Shown piece after piece: positions 20,284-31,384 of a stretch of 33,153 nt of DNA (position 1 is the stretch's first letter; every line of letters begins with the position of its first letter). Both the position numbers and the translations under genes were made by a program. Below the pieces are notes generated by a model that was not told the DNA's origin, ran no database searches, and saw only the letters and a program-made list of their open reading frames with translations. The DNA is from Chara braunii (taxonomy: Eukaryota; Streptophyta; Charophyceae; Charales; Characeae): assembly GCA_003427395.1 (NCBI GenBank), contig BFEA01000649.1:660489-693641 (forward strand). The letters run 5' to 3'.

Positions 20284-21097
20284 AAGGTTTCACCCGGACT
20301 TTTATTGAATGGTCGTTTAACAAAGGTGCTGAGTATTTAATTATGGTTGGCTAGACATGATATTGGGGCTTGTATGGCTAAAGCGAGGGGTATGAGTGTT
20401 GAGGATGGTTGGGGTTGACTCCGTGTAGTGCGTGGACTGTTGTCTAACTCTTTGATATGATTGCAGGTATGTGCTGTGACTTAGATTCTGGATTTGATTG
20501 CCTGCGACCACTTATATACGCATAGTTGTGAGAAGCCCCACTGAGACTGTCAGATGTGATCGTCACATAGTTATCCCCCTTTATATACGTATACGAGTGT
20601 GCACCCATGAAGAGTGTTCGCGTGGTCTAAGGGGTCCCGTGCTAAGAGCCTACTCAAAGGTTAAGACTGAGAGACATAGGGAAGACCCTTCCTTTTACTT
20701 GTTTACCTTTGGGTTTTTTTCTTGGTCGGACGTTGGTCCTAAACCGGGATTCAAGGTCCTTGTCCAGGACATCCCAAGCCCTAGGCTCTGCAGGGGAGGG
20801 ATTTCCCCTCTCGCAAAGCCTATTTACTCTGCCCATCGAGGCACCTAACCCTAAGGGCAGAAGTGTCATGAGGGCCGAACGGCATGTCCTTCAGCCGTTC
20901 AATATCGTGAGAGGTGACCCCTCACGATATATTCCTTCAGTCATTCAATATTGCGAGGCCAGAGTCGTGATTACCACAGATGACTAGCATTGTTGGTAGG
21001 TATAGGACTGACCTGCGACCGCTGTCGCGCCCCCACTGCTTCAAGCGTTTGGTTGGATATCCTTCCCCAGACCGAGCCCAGTAGGTTGGAGGACTGG
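20284..21097. other. No gene; one hairpin
   Basis: Unique-looking sequence. A 10-bp inverted repeat (ATATCGTGAG at 20902-20911, CTCACGATAT at 20921-20930) could form a hairpin with a 9-nt loop. No domain was recognised in any frame. Confidence 0.5.
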
Positions 21098-21112
21098 CAG
21101 GCTGTCACGCAG
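21098..21112 (+). other. Motif shared with the end of the Ty3 relic
   Basis: CAGGCTGTCACGCAG matches 13172-13186 exactly. TGTCGC precedes it at 21023, as TGTCGC precedes the other at 13135. Probably a fragment of a related LTR. The spacing differs (75 versus 37 bp), so the copies are not identical. Confidence 0.5.
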
Positions 21113-21544
21113 AATTTTTGATAGGTATAAAAATTGAGGTGTGTTCAGAGGCAGTCACACTTTATCACACAACCGAGTAGTCAGGGTTATCCCTCCTGCC
21201 AGCGGCGACACGGCTTAGAGTGAGGCGTTCGGGTTTATCGCCTGCACCTGACCATGTATAAAGGATAGACTCAAGGTCACCAGAGTCCCTATCATTCAGG
21301 AGTCCTTCAAGCTGCCTTGAGTGTAACCTGTATAAAATAAGGAGGAAAAATAACAAACATGCATCATAGAGCAATTGACACTGACAAAATGAGGAGACCA
21401 GAAACCAGACTCTGCAAGAGTATGACCAGAGATACGAAACTGAAGAAAAGTACATAGAGTATGCAAGAAGCAGCGATTGGAGGGCTGCAGTCACTAATAA
21501 ATAATAATGTTGTAATACATCATAGTGACTGAAAAGAGAGAACC

Positions 21545-22670
21545 TCAATCAATGATAATAAGCGGTACCCCCTCGTGAGTAAGTGTTGCTGTCTGGGACT
21601 CCATATCTGGCGCCTCGTCATTGAGAACTCGCGTGGCTATCGACTCTGGGACCACGTAGCTGATGTCGAGAGGCGTTGTTGGATCAATCTTTCAGATGTA
21701 GGTCATGCATCTAGCCATCTCCTCATCTGTGACGCTCCTGAGATAAAACTCCTCCTCAAGAATGATATCGCCTGAAGCTTCAATCAATATCTCAATACGT
21801 CCTCTCCCACCCGAGTAGATGTAGGAAACCTCGAGAAAGCGATCTCCGTAAAGAGGCTTTCGATAAGCCTGCATAGCAAAGTCTGTCCCGACCAAATGAC
21901 TATAGCCATCTCCGAGGTATGGGACCGGACCCTCCCCTCTTGGGGGACCAATAACTGTCTCAGACCTAGGGTCGTCTGACATGTAGGAGTCAATCACCCT
22001 CAAGAAGATACTGTGCAAGAAGATGTGCGATCCTCCTCAATGTCGCCCTCTGACATCTCCGCTCACTGGTCTCCAGCGCTCCTGTTGCCGTCCACAAACT
22101 CAACCCCTGTGAGTGTCCCACTCGAAATAATCGCCAAGATCAAGACCACTCACAGAGCAGGGCTCCAAATCCGACTCATCTGTCTCTGATTTCGGGGCAC
22201 ACGTCGTGATTGGGACTCCGTATCTGGTTATCTCTCTCAGGATCCGGTCGTCTTTCTGCCTCTTCTCCTTGCTGCGGGGCTCACTAAGGGGCTTGGGGTT
22301 GCATCCATCAAAATCGAAAAGCACACCCCCAGGAGCTGAAGGTGCGCGAGGGAACACCACGTGCAGCCAGTTGTCCCTCCAAAAGCTCTCCCTGCGAAAT
22401 ATGTAATCTGCAATCCTGTCGTACGTGGTGCCCTTCACTCCCGCCTCTGCCCCTTTCACCGAGTAGGTGATCATGAGCGTGTGTCTCGAGGTCGAGGACT
22501 CATTAGCCCTGATAGTGAAACTCTGATGTCCCGCCCACATGTCTGTAGCAGAATCTCTCAATCAATCTATCCCACTTAGGGGTAGTCTCACGACGTCGGG
22601 CCAGCTTGGATGGAATGCACGCTCCTTAATGCAAATACTCCCTCCAAGACGTGGCCAGATGGCAATCAGC
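21545..22670 (-). pseudogene. Unknown protein gene broken by TGA codons
   Basis: On the - strand one frame can be read for about 370 codons, interrupted only by TGA at about 22564, 22102, 22039 and 21694, and closed by TGA at 21547. Segments include SFTIRANESSTSRHTLMITY, RESFWRDNWLHVVFPRAPS, DDRILREITRYGVPITTC, GDRFLEVSYIYSGGRGRIEI and LEEEFYLRSVTDEEMARCM. It is mixed alpha/beta with no signal peptide or membrane span. All stops being TGA fits CGA or TGG mutated by C-to-T or G-to-A change. The beta-strand spacing loosely recalls the upstream ORF of the Ty3 relic, a guess only. The N-terminus runs into a tandem repeat. Confidence 0.6.
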
Positions 22671-22990
22671 AACTCAATGTGGAGGCCTGTCTGAATGGGC
22701 TGACTGAACTGCAACTCGATATAGGCCTGCCTGAAAGGGTCCGGCTGAACAGCAACTCAATATAAAGCCCGCCTGAATGGGCCCGGCTGAACAGCAACTA
22801 TCTCAGAAGAAAAGGCCCGCTTGAAGGGGCCTGGCTGAAAACTGCAACAATCTCGAGAGGTGGGCCCACCTGAAGGGGCCCGGCTAAACAGCAATAATCT
22901 CGAGTAGGCCCGCCTGAACGGCCCGGTTGAACAGCAACAATCTCAAGTAAGCCTGCCTGAAGGGCCCGGTTGAACAGCAACTGATCAGTA
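22671..22990. repeat. 40-49-bp tandem repeat
   Basis: Seven units start with gcctgcctgaa or gcccgcctgaa at 22685, 22725, 22767, 22815, 22864, 22908 and 22951, followed by gggcccggctgaacagcaac and a variable tail (aatctcgag or aactcaatata). The period drifts from 40 to 49 bp. Confidence 0.85.
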
Positions 22991-23187
22991 GAACATCTCA
23001 TGCACATGGACCAGTCACAAATGTTTAATGTACTAGGGCTAGACTGAGCCAGGTCATCTGTGCAGGGACTGAACTGCCAATGCTCCCCGTGCGAGGGAAG
23101 ATATCATGTGCATGAGGTGTTGCTGATCAGAAAAGAAGTAAATCAACGGGAGCATGATGGCAAATCATCTCAGCTAGCAATCCTATG

Positions 23188-23890
23188 CTCGGGCGCACAA
23201 GGGCTCGCACTCAAACGACAGCATCTAGCCTGGGCGAACACATATCCAGCGCAAGTGCACACGGGCGCGCACTCAAATAACTATATCCAGCCTGGGCGCA
23301 CACAAGCGCGCACTCTAATAGCAATATCTGGCCTAGGCGCACACGGGCGCGCACTCTAACTGCTATTTCAGGCTTGGGCACTCATGGGCACGCACTTTAA
23401 CCGCAATGCCAAACTTGGGCGCATGGGCGCGCAATCTCAAGCTTGGGCGCGCACTCTAATAACAATATGAAGCTTGGGTGCGCATGGGCACGCACTCTCA
23501 AGCTTAAGCGTGCATGGGCGTGCACTCTAACAGCAATATCGAGCTTGGGTGCGCACTCTAACAGCAATATCGAGCTTGGGCGCGCATGAGCGCACACTTA
23601 AATATAATATCTGGTCTGGGCGCATGGCGGCGCGCACTTAAAAATAATATCTGGTTTGGGCGCGTGCGGGCGCGCACTTAATAATAATATCTGGTTTGGG
23701 CGCGCGCGGGCGCGCACTTTAAATAATATTTGGTCTGGGCACACGCGGGCGCGCACTTAAAATAATATCTGGTCTGGGCGCGTGCGGGCGTGCACTTAAA
23801 AATAATATCTGGTTTGGGCGCGCGTGGGCGCGTACTTAAAATAATATCTGGTCTGGGCACGCGCGGGCGCGCACTTAAAATAATATTCAA
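23188..23890. repeat. GC-rich satellite, second block
   Basis: Same family as positions 1-240: gggcgcgcac with tctaacagcaatatcgagcttgg-type spacers, about 31-48 bp apart. From about 23600 to 23890 the units homogenise to gggcgcgcacttaaaataat plus atctggtctgggcgcg (period about 42-45 bp). The 200 bp before it (22991-23187) hold no gene. Confidence 0.85.
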
Positions 23891-24244
23891 AATTCAATCT
23901 TTGCTTGGGGCCAATATACTACTGCTTGTAACAGAATGGAGTGATTACTGTGCGCAAGACTTGGCCTTCTCTTAGGGCACGATCACTATTGTCAGCAATG
24001 CAGACTAAGTACTTAGTTGAAACGAACACTGGTACCCCTGGTTTGGAGTTGGTCATGTATGATCATCACTCATGATGCGCAACAGCGCACAGTTACGAAC
24101 AACAGAAAATGGCCCTCAGTCATGGTGCGCAATAGCGCACAGTTGCGAAAAACAAAATGGTTTTCAATCATAGTGCGCAACCACGCACAGATGCGAATAG
24201 CAAAACAATTCTCAATCACAGTGCGCAACTGCGCACAGTTGCAA
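23891..24244. repeat. Linker plus 48-bp palindromic repeats, second block
   Basis: Matches 241-620 in order. The 48-bp core recurs at about 24126, 24174 and 24222 as GTGCGCAATAGCGCAC, GTGCGCAACCACGCAC and GTGCGCAACTGCGCAC. The blocks are clearly homologous but too diverged for recent duplication. Confidence 0.8.
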
Positions 24245-24880
24245 ATAGCACAATGCTCAGAAATGACCCTGACAAATAGCACAATGCTCAGTAATAGTCC
24301 TGACGAATGGCAAAATGCTCAGAAATGGCCCTGATAAATAGCACAATGCTCAGAAATGGCTCTTGCGAAATGACACTGTTCAGAAAATAGCTCTTGCAAA
24401 ATGGCACTGTTCAGAAATAGCACTTGAGAATAGCACTATTCAGAAATGGCTCTTTGCGAATAACACTGTTCAGAAATGACACTGTTAGGAATTGCACTTG
24501 CGAATAGCACTATTCGGAAATGACTCTTTGCGAATAGCACTGTTCAGAAATGGCACTTGCAAATAGCTCTACTCAGAAATGGCCCTTTGCGAATAGCACT
24601 GTTCAGAAATGACACTGTTCATAAATAGCACTTGCGAATAGAACTGTTCATAAAAAACTCTCAAGTATGGCGCAAACGGCGCACTGTTTAGATATGGCCC
24701 TCAAACATGGTGCGAACAATGCACAGCATGGTGCGAACGACGCACTGTTCAGATATGGCTCTCAAGTGTAGTGTGCATGCTGCGCAAAGCGAAATGATCA
24801 ATGTGACCGTGCGATCTGCCTGGTGTGACTGCGCAAAACAAAGTCCGAATCAGCTTAATATTTGGTATGGTTGCACAGGT
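24245..24880. repeat. About 30-33-bp AT-rich repeat
   Basis: Units such as ATAGCACAATGCTCAGAAAT with ggccctga or ggctcttgcga continue to about 24660. They then give way to gcgaacgacgcactgttcaga units like those near 730-850. Similarity to the first block ends at TTGCACAGGT (24880), matching CTGCACAGGT near 1212. This expanded AT-rich section is absent from the first block. Confidence 0.75.
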
Positions 24881-25170
24881 CTGCTACTGCTGAGGTTCAA
24901 CCTCAGCAGTGCACCTTCTCCTAGACCTGGCCAAGTTCAGAGCCAGGCTCTTAGCCAGTTTGCAGCACAAGGTGCAGCAAACCACTTGGGAACATGGTCC
25001 CCACAACGGCCAGGTTCAAGCAAAAAATTAAAAAGGTGCCCTCTTTCTCTCTCAACCCTGGCCATATTCGGTGCAAGCCCCTTTGCTAGTTTGCTGCATC
25101 AAGTGCAGCAAACCGTTTCGGAACCTGGCCCCGACAGTGGCCAGGTACGTTATTTCTTTTATTTTTGCTG
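24881..25170. repeat. Palindrome and paired hairpins
   Basis: At 24886-24910 a perfect 12-bp inverted repeat (ACTGCTGAGGTT and AACCTCAGCAGT) surrounds one base. Two related hairpins follow at 24958-24982 (GTTTGCAGCAC with GTGCAGCAAAC, one mismatch) and 25089-25113 (GTTTGCTGCA with TGCAGCAAAC, perfect), 131 bp apart, each flanked by outer cctggcc/ggccagg arms. The block starts exactly where homology to the first satellite block ends, so it may be an inserted element. Confidence 0.7.
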
Positions 25171-25760
25171 CTGCTCTAGCAGCCTCGTTTTGCCTCAGTT
25201 CCCCCCCCTTCTTCTTTTCTCTTCTTCTTTTCTCTTCTTCTTTTCTTTTCTCCCCTGCCCTCCCCTGAAAATGGGGATGGCCGTTGTCAGATTGGGAGAG
25301 GTAGGGAAAGAACTCATGAAAATTCACGAGTTCAAATCCCGACAGCCTCAAAGCGGGGTGCAAAAAGTATCCCGACTTTGAAGAATTTTAAAAAAATATT
25401 CGCTAGATAAAAACATCTTAAAAAATTCATGCACATGGCGTACGTGCCTGACTACCTACAGAAAAAAATCAAGGTCAACAAAATTATTTTGCGCCACCCA
25501 AAAAATAGTGGCGCAAACTAAAAAATACAGCTTCTCTAAAAAACTCAGATCCCGTTTTTTATTTTCTTTTTCTTTTCTTTTTCTTCTTTTCTTTTCTTTT
25601 CTTTTTCTTCTTTTCTTTTCTTTTCTTTTTCTTCTTTTCTTCTCTTTTCTTTTTTCTTCTTACCCCCCCTAATAACGGGGAGGCAGCTGGCAGGTCGGGA
25701 GGAGCAGGTCCTTCTCTCCCCATCCTCCCATTTCTCTTTCTCTCTCACTCTCTACGCAAC
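25171..25760. repeat. Pyrimidine-rich simple sequence
   Basis: Runs of cttcttttctcttcttcttttc at about 25200-25250 and ttttcttttctttttcttc at 25556-25665. Between them is A/T-rich sequence without a gene. The Lys/Glu-rich peptides on the opposite strand are translations of this tract. Confidence 0.8.
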
Positions 25761-25844
25761 TCCAACCCCCTCTTGCTTTCCGTGTGTGAACTGTGGGCCG
25801 CAAGATTTCAAGATATCGCGGCCACAATCATCTGTCCAAAACGA

Positions 25845-25917
25845 AGTGGGAGTCTTTGTGCTCCCACACAGTCTCCAAGACGAAGTGGGAGCCTTTGCGC
25901 TCCCACACAGTCTACAA
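25845..25917. repeat. Two-unit hairpin repeat
   Basis: Two units of about 39 bp, each with acgaaGTGGGAG, an 8-nt loop and CTCCCACacagtct, so each forms a 7-bp hairpin. The loop differs slightly (tctttgtg versus cctttgcg). A further hairpin, CGTTGGC tat GCCAACG, is at 25959-25975. Confidence 0.7.
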
Positions 25918-26126
25918 AGACTGTTTTTTCTTTTTTATTTTTATTTTTTATTTTTTGTCGTTGGCTATGCCAACGGCCACGTCAGTGGTCACATCGTGTG
26001 GCCCCCCCTAACACGATCTGTCAAATTACAGACCCAAGTTCGACCCCGTCCGAGACCAAAAAAGGAGAAATTTTGGCCTTTTCTCGATTTATGTGTGTTA
26101 TCCTTGCGCAGGGGCCACTTTGATCT

Positions 26127-26187
26127 GGGCGCGGCAAATCTCAGCCGCGCGATCTTGAGGATCGCGCGGCCGAGATTGGCCGCGCCC
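26127..26187. repeat. 61-bp near-perfect inverted repeat
   Basis: The left arm (26127-26154) and right arm (26160-26187) are 28 bp each around the loop TTGAG. 26 of 28 positions pair; the two mismatches are single bases. Arms begin GGGCGCGGC and end GCCGCGCGATC on the left. It is followed at about 26197-26220 by another hairpin, GGGCTGCTCC aaaa GGAGCtaGCCC. A MITE-like palindrome or a fold-back RNA precursor are both possible. Confidence 0.85.
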
Positions 26188-26220
26188 AACTGCCTTGGGC
26201 TGCTCCAAAAGGAGCTAGCC

Positions 26221-27669
26221 CAGTAAGATGCTTGCAGCCAAGCTTGATCCCGGTACCAGATAGGTAAGAGTCCTCTGCGATAACCTACTGGGCTAGCTCC
26301 TATCATGATAATGACAGGAGCAGCTCGCCTATGTGAAGAGCTCGCCAAGTCAGGTTTCCCCCATACCGTGACCTTGCAGGCTTTGCCTGCCCGCTTCTTC
26401 CCTATGGATGGCTGCCCATCCACCACTCCGGGCCCGCCCATCGGGTAGGCCTCGGTATAGGCCTGCTGGCCTCACCCTGGCTCGAGGTTAACCCGGCGGC
26501 CCAAAAAAAAAGGAAAAAAAACTTGCTATTCCTCTCGCACCGTAACCCTATACCCTGCGCATCCCTCCTTTTTAGCCTACTTAGGCCCTGAATCGCGCGG
26601 CTTAGCAGTCGTGCGACATCTTTTAGGTAGAATAAGTCTAGTCTCAGACTTTCTACGACCGCGCACCCCTGCGGCCATGTCGAGACCCGCGGACGACAGG
26701 CCATACCGCCGACTCCCGCTGTCTCGAACGGACGCCGTTGTCGTCACATGTGAACGACGTCCCATGTCAACGACGTCAGGCTTTAGGTTTCTCAGTTATA
26801 GGGTTTGTCTGAACAACTTTTGACAATGTCAATCTCAACCAGTTCCTCAATCCCATAAAAAAATCGGACAGCGACTGACCTTGACAAACTCGGGCAGAAA
26901 CCCTTACAGGGGTTTCTGTCCCGACAGGGCGCAACCCCTAGTGGATGGCTGCTAGCCGGCACAACCTGGCAGCGGGCCTGCGGGGTAAGAGTCTAAGGGG
27001 AGTTGCCCGCCCCAGGGAAGTTACTATGTGGGATATGAGTCGAGTCTTTTTAAAGTCCTGATTGATTGATTATCAGGAAAAATACCTATCGTTGTAAAAC
27101 CAGCGAGAGAGTACTGCCGCTAAGATAACGATGCGGTGGGCCGTAGACCTAGTCCGATCAACTAGGCAATGGTGGACCGAGATGGAGACCTAGCATTTCT
27201 TTACTAGACTGCAGAAAAGGCTGAGAGGAGATTTAAGTGCATACGTATATGTATCTGTTGAATTGTAAGGATTTTTCGGGAAGGAGGCGAGAGTGTCTTC
27301 TAAGGTCTCAGTCAAAGCCCACGTCCCTAATGAGGTCTCTGTCGATAGTGGAAAAGGCTAAATGGAACGCCTAACGAGAGGCCGGCAGTTGTCTAGGACA
27401 AAAGGGGAGGGGACGGTTTTGAGGGTCTTTGGAACTTATGCTGTAGTATCGATGCGTAATACACCGGCCTCCTGGTATCAGGACAATGGAGACCCCGGTT
27501 AAAACCTTGGCAGCATATAGTTGTGTTGGCATGGATTGATGGAGGCCTTGACCCTGAGTCTGTCGGCTAATCGGATTGGTTCTGTTCTTGTCAGCATTTG
27601 GAGTGTGATAAATTTATAGCGTTCAAATTTGGCGAAGCGACGGGGACGTCGCTTAATATGGTCCGGTAA
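26221..27669. other. No gene; one hairpin near 26891
   Basis: No conserved reading frame. At 26892-26922 GGGCAGAAACCC pairs with GGGTTTCTGTCCC around a ttaca loop, resembling the small hairpin at the start of R1 (ATACCCT, TACA, AGGGTAT at 15176-15193). A site near 27473, TGGTATCAGGAC, resembles an initiator-tRNA primer-binding site but is not next to any LTR end that I can see. Confidence 0.4.
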
Positions 27670-28678
27670 GTTGTCGGTGCGAATACCCTTACAAGAGTAT
27701 CCGCCCTGGTTTTTGCAAGTGATAGAAAGACTTGGTTAACCTGAATTTTTTAGTGCCTGCGCGCAAATGCGGTGACCACCCGCGCACAGGCTAAGGTTTG
27801 TCCGAGTAGGAAGGGTGAGTGGGCACGCAGTTTTAAGGCGCTCGTGTGATTTTGCCATTCGAGTTAATCGTGACGCCGCGCATAATTATCCGTCTCGATT
27901 TTTGTATGTCGATTAGACTGAGGATTAAGAGGTTTTAATTTTTGTTTACCGCGTTCGGTCGGCGGTAAATTCGGCATGCGGAGTGGCGTACGTGGTGGCC
28001 GAGGCGCAACCTGTGCGAGACGGCGTAGACACTCGACAACCTCGCGTTTGTTCGTAAATAGGGATGAGGCTCAGGGTCACTCTCCTGGCCCCGAGCGCCG
28101 CGCCGCACCGCCCTATATGGTATTCCGCGGGCATGAGTCATAGGTTTTAGCTTAGCACTATAGGTTACGATATCGGAGTTACATGGTGGAGGTATGGGGA
28201 TCGAGGCCAGCGGACGACAGCGTGGGAGCAATGGAGCGGCGAAAAGCGAAGGGGTTGAGGGTCTTGCGGGACTATCCCCCTTTTGTTTTGTTGGGGGAGC
28301 CCGATCCGGGCCCGCGTTGTAGGACCAAAGGAGCACCAGTGGGATCCGCACGCAGCCTAATTTCTTCGATGATATTCCTTCTATTTTCGGGTTTTGTTTT
28401 AATTTATATCGTTGTTTTGTCCCCTACCATTATTCATATTCCCCGCTAAGGTCCCGACACCGGTCCCGAGTCAGGGTGGTCGAACCATGGGCTTAGAGCA
28501 GTGAGTACAACCATGGACTGGTGAAATACGGGCCGAGTTCGAGCCCGGGGTAGGGAATTACGACGGGGCAGAGGCAGGGCGTTCAACCCTGCTTGAGGGT
28601 GGTGTTTTTCCCCCGTTAGCAGGCCCGGTGAAAAGGCCGAATGGATTTTGAAGTGCCGTGGGGCACTGCCTTGTGCAG

Positions 28679-29250
28679 GCCCTTCGGAATATCTACTAAA
28701 ATTTAGGCATGATACAGCGAAGATTCGGATGGCCCCTGCGCCAGGGTGATACGCATAGATCGGAGGAGGGGGACCTGTGTCGGTGTTGCGCAGGGCTGGT
28801 GTGCTAGGAGTGAATCAAGACGGGAAGCGAGGTGGGTGCGTGCAAAAGGAGGGTAGAAGGGGAAGGGACCGTCGTTTTTCTCCAAAAGGGGGAATGACGC
28901 AGGGAAGGTCCACATGACCCCCGTGCAAAGGAGATAAGTATAAAGCAAATAGGGGAGGGGGCTGTCCCCAGCTGAGAATCCCTGGGGCACCCGTCGAAAT
29001 AGGGGTGACGCAGGGGGGGGATCCACGTGATGATTACGAGAGGCATGACGTATGCAACGACAGGGAATATATGGGAATCCGGGAGTGAACCCGGACTCAA
29101 ACTGGGCCACGCGCGGTGTGGAGGGTGGCCTCCGGTAGGGTCGCAGGCCACGACCTCACGCGAAATCCTATGAGGCATCGGGCAAAGGGGGAACGATATG
29201 GGAAAGATTCGCTTAGCCCCTCCACAAGGCTGGCGCACATAGATCCTAAG
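28679..29250 (+). pseudogene. Four diverged U6-like units in tandem (R2 units A-D)
   Basis: Unit A (28679-28761) is complete here: CCCTTCGGAATATCTACTAA, then ATACAGCGAAGATTCGGATG and GCCCCTGCGCCAGGGTGATA. This shows that R1's unit A lost its 5' half. B (28864-28940), C (28978-29060) and D (29165-29250) match their R1 partners. The five-unit order is therefore older than the R1/R2 split. Confidence 0.65.
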
Positions 29251-29337
29251 ACTTGGGCCAGATTCGGGAGTTACGGGAAAGACAGTATTGCGGTCGCGCG
29301 AACCCCGAGGAGTCACGGGGCGTTGCCCGACCAAAAA

Positions 29338-29480
29338 GTCCTTCGGGACATCTGTTAAAATTGGAATGATACAGAGAAGACTAGCATGGCCCCTACGTAA
29401 GGACTGCTGGGCAGTAGCGTCACCTTGTTGGCGCACATAGATCCTAAGACATGGTCCGAACGACCGAAATGTTTTTGCTT
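29338..29480 (+). pseudogene. U6-like unit E of R2, chimeric 3' half
   Basis: The 5' half is U6-like (GTCCTTCGGGACATCTGTTA, then ATACAGAGAAGACTAGCATG). After GGCCCCTACGTAAGGA it switches to CTGCTGGGCAGTAGCGTCAC, which matches the sequence that lies downstream in both copies (29511 onward), then to GCGCACATAGATCCTAAGAC, which matches unit D. It rejoins the R1 pattern at GGTCCGAACGACCG. This is a patchwork, most simply from template switching or gene conversion. The first half keeps ACAGAGA and the AGC triad. Confidence 0.75.
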
Positions 29481-31384
29481 TCTTTTTTTTCGTCGTGCAT
29501 TTTGGGCGAACTGCTGGGCAGCAGCGTCACCTTGTTGACGGCAACCAGACGGCAGCGGAAGTGAGAGAGGCGGGCATGGCGTGGCGGGGAAGCAAGCGTG
29601 GCACAACAGAGAGGAGGTAGCCCGCGCGGTCCTTGGCTGTTTTGAGCGTGAGAAAAGGCGGGTTCAGGGTTTTGGCCGTGGGCGAGCTCAATGGTGGAGT
29701 TAGGATGGCGGGTGGGGGAGTGTGAAGGGAGTTAGTATGAAAACGGGTGCGCGGAGGTGACGGGACGAGTGGATATGGCAGGAGGGAAAGCGGGATATCT
29801 CGCCTGATTCTTTATAGAATCAAGCGAAGCAAGGTGCTAGGTTGGGGTTCTTGAGTAAGGCGATTCTGATAGCAGTGTTAGTTTCGGGGATTAGTGGTTA
29901 GTTTTGAAGTGGCATTAGGGAGGTGCTGCGCCTAGGAACGGGGGCTCGACTATGGGAATCTATTCACCCACGTTCTAGCGGAAGATTTATTTCGAATCCG
30001 CTTGTCCTATGACCGAAGTGGTGCGAGCTCAAACGTGGCGGTGGAGACGGATTTCGCGACAGGATAGCGGATTTTGAAGTACGAGGTAAGGGGGGTTGCG
30101 CCCCGGGGTGAAGCCCGCAGACGCAAATATACCCAGCCACGTTCTAGTGGAAGGTGCATTCGATTTACCCATTCGAACGAAGGAAACCGCATGAGGCAAG
30201 ACGTGGGGTTGAAGACTTACCTGTAGCGAATGTGTTCCCTGTACGATCGGTCAACGAAGCTTCTCACTACTTCGCTGCACCTGTGGCTGGAAGGCATGGA
30301 CCTGGCCGTATTCATGCAGCGAATTCGTTCGATTTTGCTCATCCTATCGGTGATACTGGTGTAAAGTCAGTCGCAGGGATTGGATGCCTACCTGTTCGGT
30401 CGGGGTAAGGCTGCAGTAGAGGGGAGGTGTGTACCTGGCGAGGTAAAGTAGCAAGAGCCAGAACTGGAGCAGCAGGTGGAGAAAGGGGCTGAGTGGCTGA
30501 CCTGCACCCCGCTGTTGGCCTTGACCCTCATNGGGGGGGGGGGGGGGTCCACCTGCAGTACAAGGAATCGGGCCCTGCAACTGCCCTCGTGTTCGGAGCT
30601 GAACCAGTTGTTGTGCTTGCCGCAGATGGCAGCTGCTGATGCCGAGGAGGAGTAGTTGTAGAGGGGAGGACTGTCACTGTTGTTTGCTAATGCACGGGGT
30701 AGATTGTTACAGGGTTGAACCAAAGCTGCTAGGTCTGTTGCACCTCCACTGCACTCCATTGCAAAGCTCGCCGTGCGTTTTTTATAACTGAAAGGAACGG
30801 CGCACGAGACGTACACTACTTAAGTATAGCTGATTAAGGCCGCATGGTTGCAGCGTCACTTAGGGTGCCGACGGTGAGGCGTAGGGAGAGGGATCAGAGG
30901 CTTGTAAAGGGAGGTTATCACTGCATTTTAGGAGCTCGACAGGAGGGTCTGTTTTAGCAGTCTGACTTCGGGGTGGCCAAGCTGCTGCGTTTTTGGCCGC
31001 CATTGTGGGGCCCTCAGGCGACTGAAGGCCTCTGTGGGAGGTTCGCCCCACCGATTGCGGGAGCTCTGCCGGGACTCAGGAGGAGTCCTGGAGGCACGGA
31101 ACTGAGTGGTAATTCCCTGACCCCCCCAATAACCCCCACTATAACCCCTAGCTATACGTCTTTCTATGGTTGGCTGAGCAAATGGTGTGAACCCTGGATT
31201 GGATTTTTGTTCGGCCTTCAGGACTTGAATTCAGACTAAGTAAAGGAATGTGTGTGCAATTTCAGTTTCAGACTTATTGGTTGCCTGAGAGTAGATTATG
31301 AACAAAAAGGGGTTGCATCTGGGGGAAGGTTGGGAGGAAGGAAGTATTGTGTGCAAACTGATTAGGTCGTTGGGGTTGGGAGGT
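29481..31384. other. Middle of R2, no gene seen
   Basis: Matches 16717-18812 apart from the 204-bp loss. Frames that look open in one copy are shifted or stopped in the other. Confidence 0.5.

Noticed and set aside
21545-22670. Selenoprotein or stop-recoded gene
   Set aside because: Several in-frame TGAs without a recognised downstream structure, and clear decay of neighbouring genes, make C-to-T mutation of Arg or Trp codons more likely.
22685-23890. CRISPR-like spacing of short repeats
   Set aside because: Spacers are homologous to each other, periods drift, and the context is eukaryotic satellite DNA.
25300-25380. tRNA gene suggested by GAGTTCAAATCCC
   Set aside because: The rest of a cloverleaf (acceptor stem, D arm, anticodon arm) cannot be placed around it.
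27473-27484. TGGTATCAGGAC as a primer-binding site
   Set aside because: It differs from the usual initiator-tRNA site and is not directly downstream of a recognisable LTR end.
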